A stretch of DNA of 64,000 nt, from NCBI RefSeq assembly GCF_034702125.1, contig NC_085861.1, positions 53,877,322 to 53,941,321 of the forward strand, in the 5' to 3' direction. Within the stretch, counting starts at the first letter, position 1. The number at the start of each line of letters is the position of its first letter. The notes beneath the pieces were generated by a model that did no database searches, was not told where the DNA came from, and saw only the letters and a program-made list of their open reading frames with translations. The DNA comes from Engraulis encrasicolus. Its lineage: Eukaryota; Chordata; Actinopteri; Clupeiformes; Engraulidae. Shown here piece after piece: positions 39,293-52,547 of this stretch. The translations under genes and the position numbers were made by a program.

Positions 39293-39710
39293 TTAGTCTG
39301 CCACTCTATTCCAATAGGATCACTTGTCTGTGATGTCATTATGGAGATGGTTCTAAAACCTCAGCGTCTCTTGAACAGATACATTTTAGTCTGCCACTCT
39401 ATTCCAATAGGGTCACTTGTCTGTGATGTCTGCCACTCTATTCCTTTAGGGTCACTTGTCTGTGATGTCATTATGGAGATGGTTCTAAAACCTCACCTGA
39501 GTATACAGACACTCATTTAGCATCAGGACACTCAAGAGTACAGTTGGATTATTGATTCCTCTTGGACATTTACACATGCCTCACATAGTATGGGACTCAG
39601 CTGGACAGCAAAAGTCAGGGGTGCAGGCCTATCATCATACTGTAAGTACATGAACATCAACACAGCATTGTCATATAAGTAAGCATAGGTTGTATAGCTC
39701 AACTTCAACA

Positions 39711-39807
<97 letters not shown>

Positions 39808-40834
39808 AGAAAGAGAGGGAGAGAGAGACAGACAGGGAGAGAGAGAGAGACAGAGACAGAGACAGGGAGAGACAATGTTTCAGAGCTACTACAACTTTAT
39901 ACTACCCTACAAGTGGTATAAGCTCTGCAAAGGATTCAAACCAAATTCACCTTAGGATAATAGTCTCTTGAACAGATACATGTTAGTCTGCCACTCTATT
40001 CCAATTGGGTCACTTGTTTGTGATTTCTGCCACTCTATTCCATTAGGGTCACTTGTCTGTGATGTCATTATGGAGATGGTTCTAAAACCTCACCTGAGTA
40101 TACAGACACTCATTTAGCAACAGCGCACTGAAGAGTACAGTTGGATTATTGTTTCCTCCTTGACATTTGCACACGCCTCACATAGTATGGGACTCATATG
40201 GACATCAAAAGTCAGGGGTGCAGGCCAATTATCATACTGTAAGTACATGAACATCAACACAGCATTATCATATCAGCAAGCATAGGTTTTATAGCTCAAC
40301 TTCAACATGAAGACACACACACACACACACACAGACACAGAGACAGACAGAGTGAGAGAGAGAGAAAGAGAGGGGGGGGGAGATAGAGACAATGTTCCAG
40401 AGCTCCTACAACTGTGTACTACCCTACAAGTGGTATAAGCTCTGCAAAGGATTCAAACCAGATGCACTTTAGGATGATAGTCTCTTGAACAGATACATTT
40501 TAGTCTGCCACTCTATTCCAATAGGGTCACTTGTCTGTGATGTCTGCCACTCTATTCCTTTAGGGTCACTTGTCTGTGATGTCATTATGGAGATGGTTCT
40601 AAAACCCCACCTGAGTATACAGACACTCATTTAGCAGCAGGACACTCGAGAGTACAGTTGGATTATTGTTTTCTCCTGGACATTTACACACGCCTCACAT
40701 ACTGTAGTATGGGATTCAGATGGACAGCAAAAGTCAGGGGTGCAGGCCAATCATCATACTGTAAGTACATGACCATCAACACAGCATTATCATATCAGTA
40801 AGCATATGTTTTATAGCTCAACTTCAACATGAAG

Positions 40835-40950
<116 letters not shown>

Positions 40951-41108
40951 AAAGACAGAGAGAGAGGGGGTGGCAGACAGATAGACAGATAGAGACAATG
41001 TTCCAGAGCTCCTACAACTTTATACTACTCTACAAGTGGTATAAGCTCTGCAACGTCTTCAAACCAGATTCACTTTAGGTTGATTGTCTCTTGAACAGAT
41101 ACAAGTTA

Positions 41109-41373
41109 GGCCGGCCGCACACCGGCTCCAACAAAGTGCGGCGCACTTTTGCTTCCGACATAATTCGGACCCCCAAACCCAATGTCACTCGAACATTGCA
41201 TTGATAGTCAATGGGCGGCGCCGACAAAATAGAACTCGTCTCTAATTGCTATCCGACATTAGTGAATGTCCGCGGACATCGGCGCCAGTGTGCGTGGTTC
41301 TATTGAAAACAATGGAATCGAATTTTTGCGGAGCAGTGCGCAGCACTTTGTCAGAGCCGGTGTGCGGAATCCC
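41109..41373. mobile_element. Harbinger-like MITE, array copy 2
   Basis: 265 bp, flanked by TTA. It appears identical by eye to copy 5 at 46774-47038. Confidence 0.85.
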
Positions 41374-41696
41374 TTAGTCTGCCACTCTATTCCAATAGGA
41401 TCACTTGTCTGTGATGTCTGCCACTATTCCATTAGGGTCACTTGTCTGTGATGTCATTATGGAGATGGTTCTAAAACCTCACCTGAGTATTCAGACAATC
41501 ATTTAGCAGCAGGACACTCAAGAGTACAGTTGGATTATTGATTCCTCTTGGACATTTACACACGCCTCACATAGTATGGGACACAGATGGACAGCAAAAG
41601 TCAAGGGTGCAGGCCTATCATCATACTGTAAGTACAAGAACATCAACACAGCATTGTCATATAAGTAAGCATAGGTTTTATAGCTCAACTTCAACA

Positions 41697-41740
<44 letters not shown>

Positions 41741-41888
41741 GAGAGACAGAGACAGAGACAGAGACAGGGAGAGACAATGTTTCAGAGCTCCTACAACTTT
41801 ATACTACCCTACAAGTGGTATAAGCTCTGCAAAGGATTCAAACCAGATTCACCTTTAATAGTCTCTTGAACAGATACAGTACATGTTA

Positions 41889-42153
41889 GGGCTTCCGTAC
41901 ACCGGCTCCGACAAAGTGCGGCGCACTTTTGCTTCCGACATAATTCGGACCCCCAAACCAAATTTCACACAAACATTGCATTGATAGTCAATGTGTGGCG
42001 CCGACAAAATAGAACTCGTCTCTAATTGCTATCCGACATCGGCCAATGTCCACGGACATCGGCGCCAGTGTGCGTGGTTCTATTGAAAACAATGGAATCG
42101 AATTTTAGCTGACCAGTGCTCAGCACTTTGTCGGAGCCGGTGTGCGGAAGCCC
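41889..42153. mobile_element. Harbinger-like MITE, array copy 3
   Basis: 265 bp with both ends intact (GGGCTTCCG at the left, CGGAAGCCC at the right), flanked by TTA. Confidence 0.87.
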
Positions 42154-42493
42154 TTAGTCTGCCACTCTATTCCAATAGGGTCACTTGTCTGTGATGTCTG
42201 CCACTCTATTCCATTAGGGTCACTTGTCTGTGATGTCATTATGGAGATGGTTCTAAAACCTCACCTGAGTATTCAGACACTCATTTAGCAGCAGGACACT
42301 CAAGAGTACAGTTGGATTATTGATTCCTCTTGGACATTTACACACGCCTCACATAGTAAGCTTATGGGACACAGATGGACAGCAAAAGTCAGGGGTGCAG
42401 GCCTATCATCATACTGTAAGTACATGAACATCAACACAGCATTATTATATCAGTAAGCATAGGTTTTATAGCTCAACTTCAACATTAAGACAC

Positions 42494-42564
<71 letters not shown>

Positions 42565-42877
42565 GAGAGAGACAGAGACAGAGAAACAGGAAATGTTCCA
42601 GAGCTCCTACAACTTTTGTGATATACAACAAGTGATATAAGCTCTGCAAAGGATTCAAACCAGATTCATTTTAGGATGATAGTCTCTTGAACAGATACAT
42701 GTTAATCTACCACTCTATTCCAATAGGGTCACTTATCTGTGATGTCTGCCACTATATTCCATTAGGGTCACTTGTCTGTGATGTCATTATGGAGATGGTT
42801 CTAAAACCTCACCTGAGTATGCAGACACTCATTTAGCAGCAGGACACGGAAGAGTACAGTTGGATTTTTGTTTCCTT

Positions 42878-43044
42878 ACACACGCCTCACATAGTATGCA
42901 AAAACATGAAAACATTTGGCTACAACATGGACAGCCGAACCGATAGCTCTCAAACACGGAAGTTACTACAACAAAATCCCTCTGGGAGCTACCCGGGGTA
43001 ATGTCTGCGGCGGGTGAAGTCGGCGTGGTGTGTTTGTGGAGCAC
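42878..43044. repeat. internal copy of the array's right edge
   Basis: From about 42898 the unit sequence switches to GCAAAAACATGAAAACATTT and about 150 bp more. That stretch recurs at 49920-50070, where the array ends. At 43044 the sequence jumps back into a new unit (TTTAAAATGACAGTCTCTTG). Confidence 0.85.
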
Positions 43045-43360
43045 TTTAAAATGACAGTCTCTTGAACAGATACATGTTAGTCTGCCACTCTATTCCTTTA
43101 GGGTCACTTGTCTGTGATGTCATTATGGAGATGGTTCTAAAACCTCACCTGAGTATACAGACACTCATTTAGCATCAGGACACTCAAGAGTACAGTTGGA
43201 TTATTGATTCCTCTTGGACATTTACACACGCCTCACATAGTATGGGACTCAGCTGGACAGCAAAAGTCAGGGGTGCAGGCCTATCATCATACTGTAAGTA
43301 AATGAACATCAACACAGCATTGTCATAAGTAAGCATAGGTTGTATAGCTCAACTTCAACA

Positions 43361-43461
<101 letters not shown>

Positions 43462-43476
43462 ACAGACAGACAGAGT

Positions 43477-43507
<31 letters not shown>

Positions 43508-44130
43508 GGGGGGGGTAGAGACAATGTTCCAGAGCTCCTACAACTGTGTACTACCCTACAAGTGGTATAAGCTCTGCAAAGGATTCAAACCAGATGCATT
43601 TTAGGATGATAGTCTCTTGAACAGATACATGTTAGTCTGCCACTCTATTCCAATTGGGTCACTTGTCTGTGATGTTTGCCACTCTATTCCTTTAGGGTCA
43701 CTTGTCTGTGATGTCATTATGGAGATGGTTCTAAAACCTCACCTGAGTATACAGACACTCATTTAGCATCAGGACACTCAAGAGTACAGTTGGATTATTG
43801 ATTCCTCTTGGACATTTACACACGCCTCACATAGTATGGGACACAGATGGACAGCAAAAGTCAGGGGTGCAGGCCTATCATCATACTGTAAGTACAAGAA
43901 CATCAACACAGCATTGTCATATAAGTAAGCATAGGTTTTACAGCTCAACTTCAACATGAAAAAACACACACACACACACACACAGAAAGAGAGACAGAGA
44001 CAGAGACAGGGAGAGACAATGTTTCAGAGCTCCTACAAATTTATACTACCCTACAAGTGGTATAAGCTCTGCAAAGGATTCAAACCAGATTCACCTTTGA
44101 TAGTCTCTTGAACAGATACAGTACATGTTA

Positions 44131-44395
44131 GGGCTTCCGTACACCAGCTCCGACAAAGTGCGGCGCACTTTTGCTTCCGACATAATTCGGACCCCCAAAC
44201 CAAATTTCACACAAACATTGCATTGATAGTCAATGTGTGGCGCCGACAAAATAGAACTCGTCTCTAATTGCTATCCGACATCGGCCAATGTCCACGGACA
44301 TCGGCGCCAGTGTGCGTGGTTCTATTGAAAACAATGGAATCGAATTTTAGCTGACCAGTGCTCAGCACTTTGTCGGAGCCGGTGTGCGGAAGCCC
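44131..44395. mobile_element. Harbinger-like MITE, array copy 4
   Basis: 265 bp, TTA-flanked. It shares a CACCAGCTCC variant with copy 7 only. Confidence 0.87.
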
Positions 44396-44720
44396 TTAGT
44401 CTGCCACTCTATTCCAATAGGGTCACTTGTCTGTGATGTCTGCCACTATATTCCATTAGGGTCACTTGTCTGTGATGTCATTATGGAGATGGTTCTAAAA
44501 CCTCACCTGAGTATACAGACACTCATTTAGCATCAGGACACTCAAGAGTACAGTTGGATTATTGATTCCTCTTGGACATTTACACACGCCTCACATAGTA
44601 TGGGACTCAGCTGGACAGCAAAAGTCAGGGGTGCAGGCCTATCATCATACTGTAAGTACATGAACATCAACACAGCATTATCATATCAGTAAGCATAGGT
44701 TGTATAGCTCAACTTCAACA

Positions 44721-44838
<118 letters not shown>

Positions 44839-45327
44839 GACAGACAGACAGACAGGCAGAGCGAGAGAGAGAGAGAGGGGGGGGGGTAGAGACAATGTTC
44901 CAGAGCTCCTACAACTTTATACTACCCTACAAGTGGTATAAGCTCTGCAAAGGATTCAAACCAGATGCACTTTAGGATGATAGTCTCTTGAACAGATACA
45001 TTTTAGTCTGCCACTCTATTCCAATAGGGTCACTTGTCTGTGATGTCTGCCACTCTATTCCTTTAGGGTCACTTGTCTGTGATGTCATTATGGAGATGGT
45101 TCTAAAACCTCACCTGAGTATACAGACACTCATTTAGCATCAGGACACTCAAGAGTACAGTTGGATTATTGATTCCTCTTGGACATTTACACACGCCTCA
45201 CATAGTATGGGACTCAGATGGACAGCAAAAGTCAGGGGTGCAGGCCTATCATCATACTGTAAGTACATGAACATCAACACAGCATTGTCATATAAGTAAG
45301 CATAGGTTGTATAGCTCAACTTCAACA

Positions 45328-45467
<140 letters not shown>

Positions 45468-45489
45468 GAGGGAGAGAGAGACAGACAGG

Positions 45490-45521
<32 letters not shown>

Positions 45522-46504
45522 CAGGGAGAGACAATGTTTCAGAGCTCCTACAACTTTATACTACCCTACAAGTGGTATAAGCTCTGCAAAGGACTCAAAC
45601 CAAATTCACCTTAGGATAATAGTCTCTTGAACAGATACATGTTATTCTGCCACTCTTTTCCAATTGGGTCACTTGTTTGTGATTTCTACCACTCTATTCC
45701 ATTAGGGTCACTTGTCTGTGATGTCATTATGGAGATGGTTCTAAAACCTCACCTGAGTATACAGACACTCATTTAGCAACAGCGCACTGAAGAGTACAGT
45801 TGGATTATTGTTTCCTCCTCGACATTTGCACACGCCTCACATAGTATGGGACTCATATGGACATCAAAAGTCAGGGGTGCAGGCCAATTATCATACTGTA
45901 AGTACATGAACATCAACACAGCATTATCATATCAGCAAGCATAGGTTTTATAGATCAACTTCAACATGAAGACACACACACACACACACACACACAGACA
46001 GAGAGAGAGAGAAAGAGAGGGGGGGGGAGGAAGATAGAGACAATGTTCCAGAGCTCCTACAACTGTGTACTACCCTACAAGTGGTATTAGCTCTGCAAAG
46101 GATTCAAACCAGATGCACTTTAGGATGATAGTCTCTTGAACAGATACATTTTAGTCTGCCACTCTATTCCAATAGGGTCACTTGTCTGTGATGTCTGCCA
46201 CTCTATTCCTTTAGGGTCACTTGTCTGTGATGTCATTATGGAGATGGTTCTAAAACCCCACCTGAGTATACAGACACTCATTTAGCAGCAGGACACTCGA
46301 GAGTACAGTTGGATTATTGTTTTCTCCTGGACATTTACACACGCCTCACATACTGTAGTATGGGATTCAGATGGACAGCAAAAGTCAGGGGTGCAGGCCA
46401 ATCATCATACTGTAAGTACATGACCATCAACACAGCATTATCATATCAGTAAGCATATGTTTTATAGCTCAACTTCAACATGAAGAAACACACACACACG
46501 CACA

Positions 46505-46615
<111 letters not shown>

Positions 46616-46773
46616 AAAGACAGAGAGAGAGGGGGTGGCAGACAGATAGACAGATAGAGACAATGTTCCAGAGCTCCTACAACTTTATACTACTCTACAA
46701 GTGGTATAAGCTCTGCAACGTCTTCAAACCAGATTCACTTTAGGTTGATTGTCTCTTGAACAGATACAAGTTA

Positions 46774-47038
46774 GGCCGGCCGCACACCGGCTCCAACAAA
46801 GTGCGGCGCACTTTTGCTTCCGACATAATTCGGACCCCCAAACCCAATGTCACTCGAACATTGCATTGATAGTCAATGGGCGGCGCCGACAAAATAGAAC
46901 TCGTCTCTAATTGCTATCCGACATTAGTGAATGTCCGCGGACATCGGCGCCAGTGTGCGTGGTTCTATTGAAAACAATGGAATCGAATTTTTGCGGAGCA
47001 GTGCGCAGCACTTTGTCAGAGCCGGTGTGCGGAATCCC
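46774..47038. mobile_element. Harbinger-like MITE, array copy 5
   Basis: 265 bp, TTA-flanked, apparently identical to copy 2, offset 5665 bp. Confidence 0.87.
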
Positions 47039-47367
47039 TTAGTCTGCCACTCTATTCCAATAGGATCACTTGTCTGTGATGTCTGCCACTATTCCATTAG
47101 GGTCACTTGTCTGTGATGTCATTATGGAGATGGTTCTAAAACCTCACCTGAGTATTCAGACAATCATTTAGCAGCAGGACACTCAAGAGTACAGTTGGAT
47201 TATTGATTCCTCTTGGACATTTACACACGCCTCACATAGTATGGGACACAGATGGACAGCAAAAGTCAGGGGTGCAGGCCTATCATCATACTGTAAGTAC
47301 CAGAACATCAACACAGCATTGTCATATAAGTAAGCATAGGTTTTATAGCTCAACTTCAACATGAAAA

Positions 47368-47398
<31 letters not shown>

Positions 47399-47546
47399 GA
47401 GAGACAGAGACAGAGACAGAGACAGGGAGAGACAATGTTTCAGAGCTCCTACAACTTTATACTACCCTACAAGTGGTATAAGCTCTGCAAAGGATTCAAA
47501 CCAGATTCACCTTTAATAGTCTCTTGAACAGATACAGTACATGTTA

Positions 47547-47791
47547 GGGCTTCCGTACACCGGCTCCGACAAAGTGCGGCGCACTTTTGCTTCCGACATA
47601 ATTCGGACCCCCAAACCAAATTTCACACAAACATTGCATTGATAGTCAATGGGCGGCGCCGACAAAATAGAACTCGTCTCTAATTGCTATCCGACATCGG
47701 CGCCAGTGTGCAGGGTTCTATTGAAAACAATGGAATCGAATTTTAGCTGACCAGTGCTCAGCACTTTGTCGGAGCCGGTGTGCGGAAGCCC
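47547..47791. mobile_element. Harbinger-like MITE, array copy 6 (20-bp deletion)
   Basis: 245 bp, TTA-flanked. It lacks 20 bp between two GACATCGG direct repeats that copies 3, 4 and 7 retain. Confidence 0.87.
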
Positions 47792-48684
47792 TTAGTCTGC
47801 CACTCTATTCCAATAGGATCACTTGTCTGTGATGTCTGCCACTATATTCCATTAGGGTCACTTGTCTGTGATGTCATTATGGAGATGGTTCTAAAACCTC
47901 ACCTGAGTATTCAGACACTCATTTAGCAGCAGGACACTCAAGAGTACAGTTGGATTATTGATTCCTCTTGGACATTTACACACGCCTCACATAGTAAGCT
48001 TATGGGACACAGATGGACAGCAAAAGTCAGGGGTGCAGGCCTATCATCATACTGTAAGTACATGAACATCAACACAGCATTATTATATCAGTAAGCATAG
48101 GTTTTATAGCTCAACTTCAACATTAAGACACACACACGCACACGCACACACACACACACACTAGCACACACACACACAAACAGACACACGCACACACACA
48201 CACACACACACATAGAGAGAGAGACAGAGACAGAGAAACAGGAAATGTTCCAGAGCTCCTACAACTTTTGTGATATACAACAAGTGATATAAGCTCTGCA
48301 AAGGATTCAAACCAGATTCATTTTAGGATGATAGTCTCTTGAACAGATACATGTTAATCTACCACTCTATTCCAATAGGGTCACTTATCTGTGATGTCTG
48401 CCACTATATTCCATTAGGGTCACTTGTCTGTGATGTCATTATGGAGATGGTTCTAAAACCTCACCTGAGTATACAGACACTCATTTAGCATCAGGACACT
48501 CAAGAGTACAGTTGGATTATTGATTCCTCTTGGACATTTACACACGCCTCACATAGTATGGGACACAGATGGACAGCAAAAGTCAGGGGTGCAGGCCTAT
48601 CATCATACTGTAAGTACAAGAACATCAACACAGCATTATGTCATATAAGTAAGCATAGGTTTTACAGCTCAACTTCAACATGAA

Positions 48685-48728
<44 letters not shown>

Positions 48729-48868
48729 GAGACAGAGACAGAGACAGGGAGAGACAATGTTTCAGAGCTCCTACAAATTTATACTACCCTACAAGTGGTA
48801 TAAGCTCTGCAAAGGATTCAAACCAGATTCACCTTTGATAGTCTCTTGAACAGATACAGTACATGTTA

Positions 48869-49133
48869 GGGCTTCCGTACACCAGCTCCGACAAAGTGCG
48901 GCGCACTTTTGCTTCCGACATAATTCGGACCCCCAAACCAAATTTCACACAAACATTGCATTGATAGTCAATGTGTGGCGCCGACAAAATAGAACTCGTC
49001 TCTAATTGCTATCCGACATCGGCCAATGTCCACGGACATCGGCGCCAGTGTGCGTGGTTCTATTGAAAACAATGGAATCGAATTTTAGCTGACCAGTGCT
49101 CAGCACTTTGTCGGAGCCGGTGTGCGGAAGCCC
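48869..49133. mobile_element. Harbinger-like MITE, array copy 7
   Basis: 265 bp, TTA-flanked, with the CACCAGCTCC variant of copy 4. Confidence 0.87.
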
Positions 49134-49503
49134 TTAGTCTGCCACTCTATTCCAATAGGATCACTTGTCTGTGATGTCTGCCACTATATTCCATTAGGGT
49201 CACTTGTCTGTGATGTCATTATGGAGATGGTTCTAAAACCTCACCTGATTATTCAGACACTCATTTAGCAGCAGGACACTCAAGAGTACAGTTGGATTAT
49301 TTATTCCTCTTGGACATTGACACACGCATAGTAAGCTTATGGGACACAGATGGACAGCAAAAGTCAGGGGTGCAGGCCTATCATCATACTGTAAGTACAT
49401 GAACATCAACACAACATTATTATATCAGTAAGCATAGGTTTTATAGCTCAACTTCAACATTAAGACACACACACGCACACGCACACGCACACGCACACTC
49501 ACA

Positions 49504-49630
<127 letters not shown>

Positions 49631-50151
49631 AGAGAGACAGAGACAGAGAAACAGGAGATGTTCCAGAGCTCCTACAACTTTTGTGATATACAACAAGTGA
49701 TATAAGCTCTGCAAAGGATTCAAACCAGATTCATATTAGGATGATAGTCTCTTGAACAGATACATGTTAATCTACCACTCTATTCCAATAGGGTCTTGTC
49801 TTTGATGTCATAATGGAGATGGTTCTAAAACCTCACCTGAGTATGCAGACACTCATTTAGCAGCAGGACACTGAAGAGTACAGTTGGATTATTGTTTCCT
49901 TACACACGCCTCACATAGTATGCAAAAACATGAAAACATTTGGCTACAACATGGACAGCCGAACCGATAGCTCTCAAACACGGAAGTTACTGCAACAAAA
50001 TCCCTCTGGGAGCTACCCGGGGTAATGTCTACGGCGGGTGAAGTCGGCGTGGTGTGTTTGTGTTTGTGGAGCAAACTATGTCCGATTAAGACCGAGAGGA
50101 GCAGACAGACAACTGTCTAGTCGTAGTTGGGAAGTCTAGTCGGATCGGCTA

Positions 50152-50451
50152 GGGGTGCGTTACAATATGCGACCTTGCCTCCTCCACTTGTGCTTGTCTC
50201 CTCGTACCAATATGTCATGATGACATCACTGACAACAGCATTATATTTCAATATCTTGCAAAAGCTCAATTGTAGAGTCTTTTTCTCATTTGCATTTGGG
50301 ATGGTGAATGAAAAACAGTCCCTCAAAAGTTGTTGTGGCTAGGCTGACAGCTGGGAAACTTTATCGTTTTCTCCACGGAGGAGGGGCCAGGAGGCAGGAC
50401 GAGGAGACAAGCACAAGTGGAGGAGGCAAGGTCCCATATTGTAACGCACTC
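50152..50451. mobile_element. MITE with about 50-bp inverted ends
   Basis: The left arm GGGGTGCGTTACAATATG pairs with the right arm ending CATATTGTAACGCACTC. Pairing continues through the CTTGCCTCCTCCACTTGTGC block. TA on each side may be the target duplication. The 300-bp unit lies just past the right edge of the array. The interior has no credible ORF. Confidence 0.82.
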
Positions 50452-50524
50452 TAGATGTGCAAGGGCTTTAAAATTCCCCCACCCCACTTGACAATGACTC
50501 TTTAGCCAGCTCCCAATCTGAACA

Positions 50525-50627
50525 CTGACATTTGAGTGAACGTGAAAGCCCAACTGGGAAACACTGCACACAATGAAATTGCATTCATGCCTCACCCGTG
50601 CAAGTGGGCAGCCCCCAATGGTGCCTA
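50525..50627 (-). mobile_element. headless fragment of tRNA-derived SINE
   Basis: Matches the body and tail of the SINE at 2195-2517 (GTGAAAGCCCAACTGGGAAA on the plus strand, then ATGAAATTGCATTCATGCCT). The tRNA-like head is missing. Confidence 0.65.
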
Positions 50628-50848
50628 TAATCTGTCTTGTGACCGCCATTGATATTAAAAATGCTCCGTCAATTTTCTGGCTGGAGACTTAGAATTCCAG
50701 AGCTACACATTCACACACAGAGGTCTGGTGAGAACCAGGCCCGGGCAACCCCAAAATATGGAGCATCGCATATGAATTAAGCCCATTCTTCCGTTCACTT
50801 GAGCACTTTCCTCCTTACGCACATCAAAGGCCTGTAGTATGGTCATGC

Positions 50849-51234
50849 ACTAGCCTGGCGACACCATCCATGTACTCCACCCAAAGATTTTGGCTCCGCA
50901 CATCGCCTGGCAAAAGCCTCGAGCTCGGTTCTCTCAGTGTTTTGCCAATCAGCAAACAGTTGAGAGTGGTGACGTTGAACTCACCCGCGAGCTCCGTTAC
51001 TGATTGGTTATGGTAACTATATTCACACTTTCGTTTTGTTATTTGTATGCTTTTGCGACGCTATAATGTAACAGGCACGCTAATAAAGCACAATATGGGT
51101 TTTGATTTGAGTTTGGAACTTCAATTAATTTAAATGATAGAGTAAGATCAGACCATCTCCCATCGTCCACGGAGACGGATTCCTTTTGCCAGACTGATTG
51201 ACGGAGTCAACAGTCAGCTATTCGCTCAGGCTAG
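50849..51234. mobile_element. MITE with CTAGCCTGRGCG-like ends
   Basis: The left end ACTAGCCTGGCG is mirrored by CGCTCAGGCTAG at the right. TCATGC occurs at 50843-50848 and 51235-51240 as a likely target duplication of at least 6 bp. It is 386 bp and non-coding. Confidence 0.72.
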
Positions 51235-51419
51235 TCATGCGCCACTATGACAAAAGGTTACACTGCATTCCAAATTATTATGCAAATGCCATTTTTCAGT
51301 TATTTCCCCAAATAATCTTGTAAGGGGGCGAGCGGTACCCCGTGTGCGGGTTAGGCCAGACTGGACGGTTGAGGGCGAAAGAGGCAAGAGGGCAACAGTG
51401 TCCAAAAATAGTTTTTCTT

Positions 51420-51425
51420 TTTATT
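51420..51425 (-). terminator. LTR polyadenylation signal AATAAA
   Basis: AATAAA on the element strand, about 290 bp after the TATA-like box, in the order expected for the R region of an LTR. Confidence 0.5.
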
Positions 51426-51712
51426 TTAAAAATAGTGCAAAATTCCAAAAATGTCCCAAAGTGCCAAATGCCAGCAAAATAATCAAAATAGGAAAAATAT
51501 AATAAATGTCCAAAAAGTGTCCAAAAATAATAATAAATGCAAAATGCTAGCTTCTAGCTCTGGTCAATACAGCCCAGCATAGCATAAGCAAAAAGTCAAA
51601 ATAACAAACAGGCATTGGCAAAAATGGCATAGCACTTACAGCATTTCAGCATTTCAGCATCACAGCACATAGCTCCTCTCCTGTCCCTCTCTTTACACAG
51701 ACTGAGGTACCA

Positions 51713-51720
51713 CTATATAA
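51713..51720 (-). promoter_or_regulatory. LTR TATA-like box
   Basis: TTATATAG on the element strand, inside the LTR and upstream of the AATAAA. Inference from position and sequence. Confidence 0.45.
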
Positions 51721-52386
51721 GTCTACCTGTTACCTATCCCTGAACCAATCAGAAATGACCAGCGCCTACCATTTCACAAACAGTAAACATTCCCCAAAAA
51801 TAAAGTATTTACAATGGCCATAATAATAAAGAAATCAAAGCAAACATAATAACAATGTTCCCTCACCCACATAATATCACAACATAATCCCAAAAAGAAA
51901 ATAAACATTCATAATTAAGCAAAATAGAAACGATCCCCCTACCCGAGTAGAATGGCTGTGACCGTGCTTCCGACGGCAGGTGGAAAAACACTCCTCCCAC
52001 AGCAAGCGCGCTTTTGCTATGGAGAGGCTGGAGCTGAGAGATGGGTGAGTGTTTGAGGTTTGTGTTTGAAACTAGGTGAGGGAAATACTGGCGAAATATG
52101 TGTGTGGATGAAACATGGTAGTGGGTACCTACACTACATGTTGACGACGGTGTTTTACAAAAAATGTATGACTGAGGGAAATGGTGAATGAGTGTGTGCT
52201 TGTAACTAGCGCGAGCCCTGTACTCGCAAACAAAAAACGCTTCTTTCTCGCAATGGCGTTAGCGCGGCAAACATTTCCCAACTCCTCCCCACAAAGTTGA
52301 AACACTTCCCCGTTGTCATTCCCCACTCTCACAGTCACTCAAACATCGTACATAAGCACAATAATGTCCATAAACATTCCGGTGAG

Positions 52387-52429
<43 letters not shown>

Positions 52430-52547
52430 TGTGAACTGAGTCTGTCTCTTCTCCTTGCGCAGGCAGATATTCAAACCTGCCGCGTGACCCATGCAACAAA
52501 CGCTACTCGATAAAGAGTTCCCAGCGTAGCGCGTGAGGAGGGGGTAA

